DNA from: Syntrophaceae bacterium UBA2280
GTDB taxonomy: Bacteria; Desulfobacterota; Syntrophia; Syntrophales; Smithellaceae
Direction of reading: 5' to 3'
Assembly: GCA_002347685.1 (NCBI GenBank)
Contig: DDWS01000040.1
Location: forward strand, 1 to 17,443
Length of the DNA: 17,443 nt
In this document: piece by piece, positions 15,012-17,443 of the stretch
Numbering within the stretch: the first letter of the stretch is position 1
How the letters are laid out: each line of letters starts with the position of its first letter
Position numbers and translations under genes: made by a program
Notes under the pieces: generated by a model
Told to the model about the DNA's origin: nothing
What the model saw: the letters and a program-made list of their open reading frames with translations, nothing else
Database searches by the model: none

Positions 15012-15712
15012 TTATTTACCTGTCTTTTTATTTTTTGCTCTTTATTGTGCTTCGCATGACTAGTGCTTGACTCTGCGCTCTTGCGAATGGCCTGGATTCC
15101 GGCCAGGGAGAATTTCACAACATGGTCCGCATAAGCATTAATGTCTTTGATTTCCGGAGGACTTCCTTTTCCTGTATCTTTGCCCCGTGATTTCCTTCCC
15201 ACAACCATTGGATTGATGCACTGACTGATGATCCCCACCTCACAAAACCGCACTTCCTTCTCCAAGGCCCGCGGACCCAGGAGCTCGCGAACCAGTTTTT
15301 CTGTCCGTTGCTGCAGGGGTCGAATCTCATCACGCATCACCTCTTCCAACAAGCCAGTGGGGTTGGTAAACTCCCTCTGCATGAACCAGAATTCCCGGTT
15401 GCTCTCGTCGGCGATACGGTTGAGTAGCGCCTTAACCTGCCCTTGCAGGCGCTCTTCCGGGGGGGCATCCACGGCTACGCCCCCGTCTGGTGGATGAGCC
15501 TCTACAGAGAGGACAAAGGCGTGCCGCCATGCCTCACGATACAGGGCTTCCTTGCTGCCGAAATGGTAGTTGACGGCAGCGACATTGGTCCCGGCCTTAA
15601 GGCAGATTTCCGCAATCGTTGCATCGCGGAAGCCCTTCTCCGCAAAGATCTCACCTGCGGCCGCCAGCAGCTTCCCTCGCGTCTTTGTCGTATCCTCTCT
15701 TAGAATCTTCAT
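15008..15712 (-). CDS. TetR-family regulator, CecR-like
   Basis: A 234-residue repressor. The N-terminal DNA-binding domain runs TRGKLLAAAGEIFAEKGF (about 11-28), then the helix-turn-helix TIAEICLKAGTNVAAVNYHF (32-51) and GSKEALY. The C-terminal ligand domain has FWFMQREFTNPTGLLEEVMR and VGIISQC, a pattern of the CecR/YbiH (DUF1956) group, which controls exporters. The frame is open to 15844, but AAGGAG lies eight bases before ATG 15712, the HTH fold starts there and the promoter falls inside the would-be extension, so I chose 15712. It is the first gene of the exporter operon, overlaps the next by four bases, and probably represses its own operon. The C-terminus is long, Lys- and Ser-rich. 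The inducer cannot be inferred. Confidence 0.88.
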   Translation of the reverse strand: MKILREDTTKTRGKLLAAAGEIFAEKGFRDATIAEICLKAGTNVAAVNYHFGSKEALYREAWRHAFVLSVEAHPPDGGVAVDAPPEERLQGQVKALLNRIADESNREFWFMQREFTNPTGLLEEVMRDEIRPLQQRTEKLVRELLGPRALEKEVRFCEVGIISQCINPMVVGRKSRGKDTGKGSPPEIKDINAYADHVVKFSLAGIQAIRKSAESSTSHAKHNKEQKIKRQVNK

Positions 15713-15725
15713 ATCCAGATCTCCT

Positions 15726-15741
15726 TGATTATTTCTAATCA
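15726..15741 (-). promoter_or_regulatory. Inverted repeat TGATTA-TTTC-TAATCA, candidate operator
   Basis: A perfect 6-bp inverted repeat over a 4-base spacer, between the -10 box and the Shine-Dalgarno of the TetR gene. A bound repressor here would block early transcription. It could also fold as a small leader hairpin. Confidence 0.45.
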
Positions 15742-15743
15742 TC

Positions 15744-15771
15744 ATTTTAAATATATATTTGATATTGTCAA
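15744..15771 (-). promoter_or_regulatory. Sigma-70 promoter of the tetR-exporter operon
   Basis: The minus strand carries TTGACA (15771-15766), a 16-base spacer and TAAAAT (15749-15744, five of six). A 12-bp perfect palindrome AAATATATATTT (15749-15760) lies in the spacer and is another possible repressor site. Good match, well placed about 32 bases upstream of ATG 15712. Confidence 0.65.
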
Positions 15772-15844
15772 TAGGTATTTTTGAACGGCGGAAACGTGCC
15801 TCTCCCAAGGGGAAAGAATTTGATACGATTACAGCAAAGGTCAA

Positions 15845-16181
15845 GGTAAGGAGATAACCCTTATGATTTTATCGATAATTCAGGGGCTATGCATAATAAA
15901 TTATTTGCGAAACATAGAGATCCACAGGAAACCTGTTTCTCGCATCAGTGATGTTTAACAGAACTTTCGCCAATAGAAGTTGGAGAAACCGGTCAGGTGA
16001 AGGCCAATGGTCCTACCCCTCTTTGGCCAAAGCTCTTTTCATGAGTACCTCAGAAGTTCATGCCGGTATCAAACGTGCCGTTTCAGTCCTGCTCATGGAT
16101 TCTCAGCGGTGCAGTCGTTAGAATTGAGGATTTGTGCCTGTTATGTTTGATTTTGTTTTGGTGGGATGAGAAGTATCCCGT
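15845..16181. other. Intergenic stretch with short palindromes
   Basis: No supported gene. It contains ACAGG-AAA-CCTGT (15924-15936), a perfect 12-bp palindrome CTTTGGCCAAAG (16021-16032), and a hairpin GGGAT/ATCCC (16163-16179) just after the acyltransferase stop codon, with no T-run. A 56-codon plus-strand frame (15951-16121) is open but lacks a ribosome site. Confidence 0.4.
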
Positions 16182-17443
16182 CTACCCCGGCAGATTTTCG
16201 ACTATGGCCTGATAGAACAGATCAATGGTTTTCAGGGCATGCGCCGGCACACCTCCGCAAAGGGTAAGTTCGCCCTGATACATGCTCATGCCTCCTCCGA
16301 AAAGGGGCGGAAAGATAAAGGGTGTAAGCAGATACGCGCGGGTGGGCTCGATCCCAAATGTGACGCTTTCCTTTTTGATCTCTCCCATGTTGGTAAGCGC
16401 GTTGGGAAAGGCTTTCTTTTTGGTCAAATAGGCTACGCCCTTGATTCCCAATTTAACATAGCTCTCCAATGACAATAGTGTCAATAACGGCAGCAGACAA
16501 ATATCGGTGAGGCCTGGCCAGCTATTTTTCCGCGACATGGTACTCCTGCTCACCATGTCCACGGTCTCTCCTATGTCCTTGCCCAGGGTGCGGCCCAGGT
16601 TGGGATATTCATAAACGCTGAGATTGCAGATGCCCCCGGCTTTTTCGTTCGGAAGATACCAACGCCGCAGGTCAATTGTGGTCTGCAGGCGGAGCATTGA
16701 TTTATTGTCCCATCCGGCTAATTTGACTAGTGCCCGGTAATACGCCGCGACCATGACATCGTTGATCGTGGCATCATAAGCTTTTCCAAACTGCCTGATC
16801 TTTTCCACGCGCTGTGTGTGGATGTGCACGAGGCTATAAGTCAGAGGCTCATTCGGCCCCTGCGGCATTTGCAAATGGAGAGTTGAAGCCGGAACAGTGT
16901 TTGACCAGCTCTGGCGCATGAAATTAACAAAGATTAAGGGATATGCCCAAAGCGGGATATGTCGCATTATCTGGCCGAAGTCGCGGCGGCCCCCGAGGTT
17001 CGGTTCCGGTTTATAACCCGGCTCCTTTCCCAAACGGTTATAAATCGCACTGAGCTTTGCGGCAATGTCCTTGAATCCACCCGCGTCAGAGACCTGGTGC
17101 GCCACTTTTAATAAAAGCCTGTCACCCTGCGCCTCCCTGAATAGGCACGCTTGAAGCAGGGGGCCCTTGCTGCAGTCCAATCCCCGGTTTCGAAAAGCAA
17201 GGTAATCGCTCTCGTTCGTCGTAAATAAGTAATTTTTACGCTCCCCGCCGGAGAGTCTTTGCCAATAAGGAAACTTGGAATCAGCGACCATCCGGCAGCC
17301 GAGTATCGGCTCAGCGTCAAGCATGAGGCCGAGGGCTGTTATAAGCCTTTCCGCATCGAGAAAATCGGGAAAGACCATTTCCATTTGGATCACAAATCTG
17401 CCTGCGCCTGAAGCCTCCATAACCAACAGCACGCGGTCAAAAT
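16182..17443 (-). CDS. Condensation-domain-like acyltransferase (partial, 5' end outside window)
   Basis: At least 420 codons; the frame is still open at the window edge (FDR precedes the GTG at 17432), so the N-terminus is missing. The first residues (FDRVLLVMEASGAGRFVIQM) look like strand one of a chloramphenicol-acetyltransferase-type fold. The active-site motif reads AHQVSDAGG: compared with HHxxxDG, the catalytic second His and the Asp are kept, while the first His is Ala and Gly is shifted. TINDVMVAAYYRAL, about 240 residues in, is the latch-region pattern shared with PapA and wax-ester/DGAT enzymes. Known relatives transfer acyl groups to alcohols or amines without being part of an NRPS. 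No NRPS modules are visible nearby. Minus strand, about 470 bases upstream of tetR, with its own unit likely. The function is acyl transfer; donor and acceptor are unknown. Confidence 0.75.
   Translation of the reverse strand, partial: FDRVLLVMEASGAGRFVIQMEMVFPDFLDAERLITALGLMLDAEPILGCRMVADSKFPYWQRLSGGERKNYLFTTNESDYLAFRNRGLDCSKGPLLQACLFREAQGDRLLLKVAHQVSDAGGFKDIAAKLSAIYNRLGKEPGYKPEPNLGGRRDFGQIMRHIPLWAYPLIFVNFMRQSWSNTVPASTLHLQMPQGPNEPLTYSLVHIHTQRVEKIRQFGKAYDATINDVMVAAYYRALVKLAGWDNKSMLRLQTTIDLRRWYLPNEKAGGICNLSVYEYPNLGRTLGKDIGETVDMVSRSTMSRKNSWPGLTDICLLPLLTLLSLESYVKLGIKGVAYLTKKKAFPNALTNMGEIKKESVTFGIEPTRAYLLTPFIFPPLFGGGMSMYQGELTLCGGVPAHALKTIDLFYQAIVENLPG

Noticed and set aside
15713..15844. N-terminal extension of the TetR protein to 15844
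   Set aside because: The stretch contains the promoter and operator-like repeats, has no family similarity, and a much better ribosome site serves ATG 15712.
15951..16121. 56-codon plus-strand frame between tetR and the acyltransferase
   Set aside because: No ribosome site, no promoter and no recognisable family; this length is expected by chance.
1..17443. CRISPR array, tRNA/rRNA genes, transposase or integrase
   Set aside because: No spaced repeat series, no tRNA-like cloverleaf and no transposase or integrase motif seen on either strand.

Overview
The window looks like chromosomal DNA of a Gram-negative bacterium, most plausibly a deltaproteobacterium (Desulfobacterota, for example a Syntrophales or Desulfobacterales member). 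This rests on PEP-CTERM surface proteins, an outer-membrane lipoprotein exporter and general gene style; no rRNA or marker gene fixes the taxonomy. No tRNA, rRNA, CRISPR array or intact insertion sequence was seen.

Layout: (1) 1-2348, minus strand: two secreted PEP-CTERM proteins, the upstream one with a dockerin-like Ca-binding repeat pair. They lie behind a leader with a plausible sigma-54 promoter, an upstream inverted repeat and a foldable GC-rich segment. (2) 2349-4088, minus: a fusion of a GNAT acetyltransferase-like domain to an acetylpolyamine amidohydrolase/HDAC-family deacetylase, in AT-richer DNA. A 16-bp repeat lies on each side. (3) 4089-4952: gene-poor, with coding debris and a strong sigma-70 promoter at its right end. 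(4) 5058-9944, plus: a compact five-gene operon encoding a VOC protein, a 3-beta-HSD-like SDR, an SCP2-like lipid carrier, a benzaldehyde-lyase-like ThDP enzyme and a zinc MDR dehydrogenase. It ends at a strong bidirectional terminator (9979-10011). (5) 10314-15712, minus: a regulated tripartite exporter in the order TetR (CecR-like), NodT/OprM-type outer-membrane lipoprotein, MacA-like adaptor, LolD/MacB-like ATPase, MacB-like permease, with overlapping or nearly touching genes. (6) 16182-window end, minus: a condensation-domain-like acyltransferase cut by the window edge.

The best candidate for an undescribed system is the five-gene operon. A carboligase/lyase-type ThDP enzyme, two oxidoreductases, a VOC protein and a small SCP2 lipid-binding protein together suggest making or breaking an alpha-hydroxyketone (acyloin) or 2-hydroxyacyl bond in a hydrophobic molecule. 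The exporter and the condensation-type acyltransferase nearby could belong to the same lipid or secondary-metabolite theme, but that link is proximity only. The fused acetyltransferase-deacetylase is a second item of interest.
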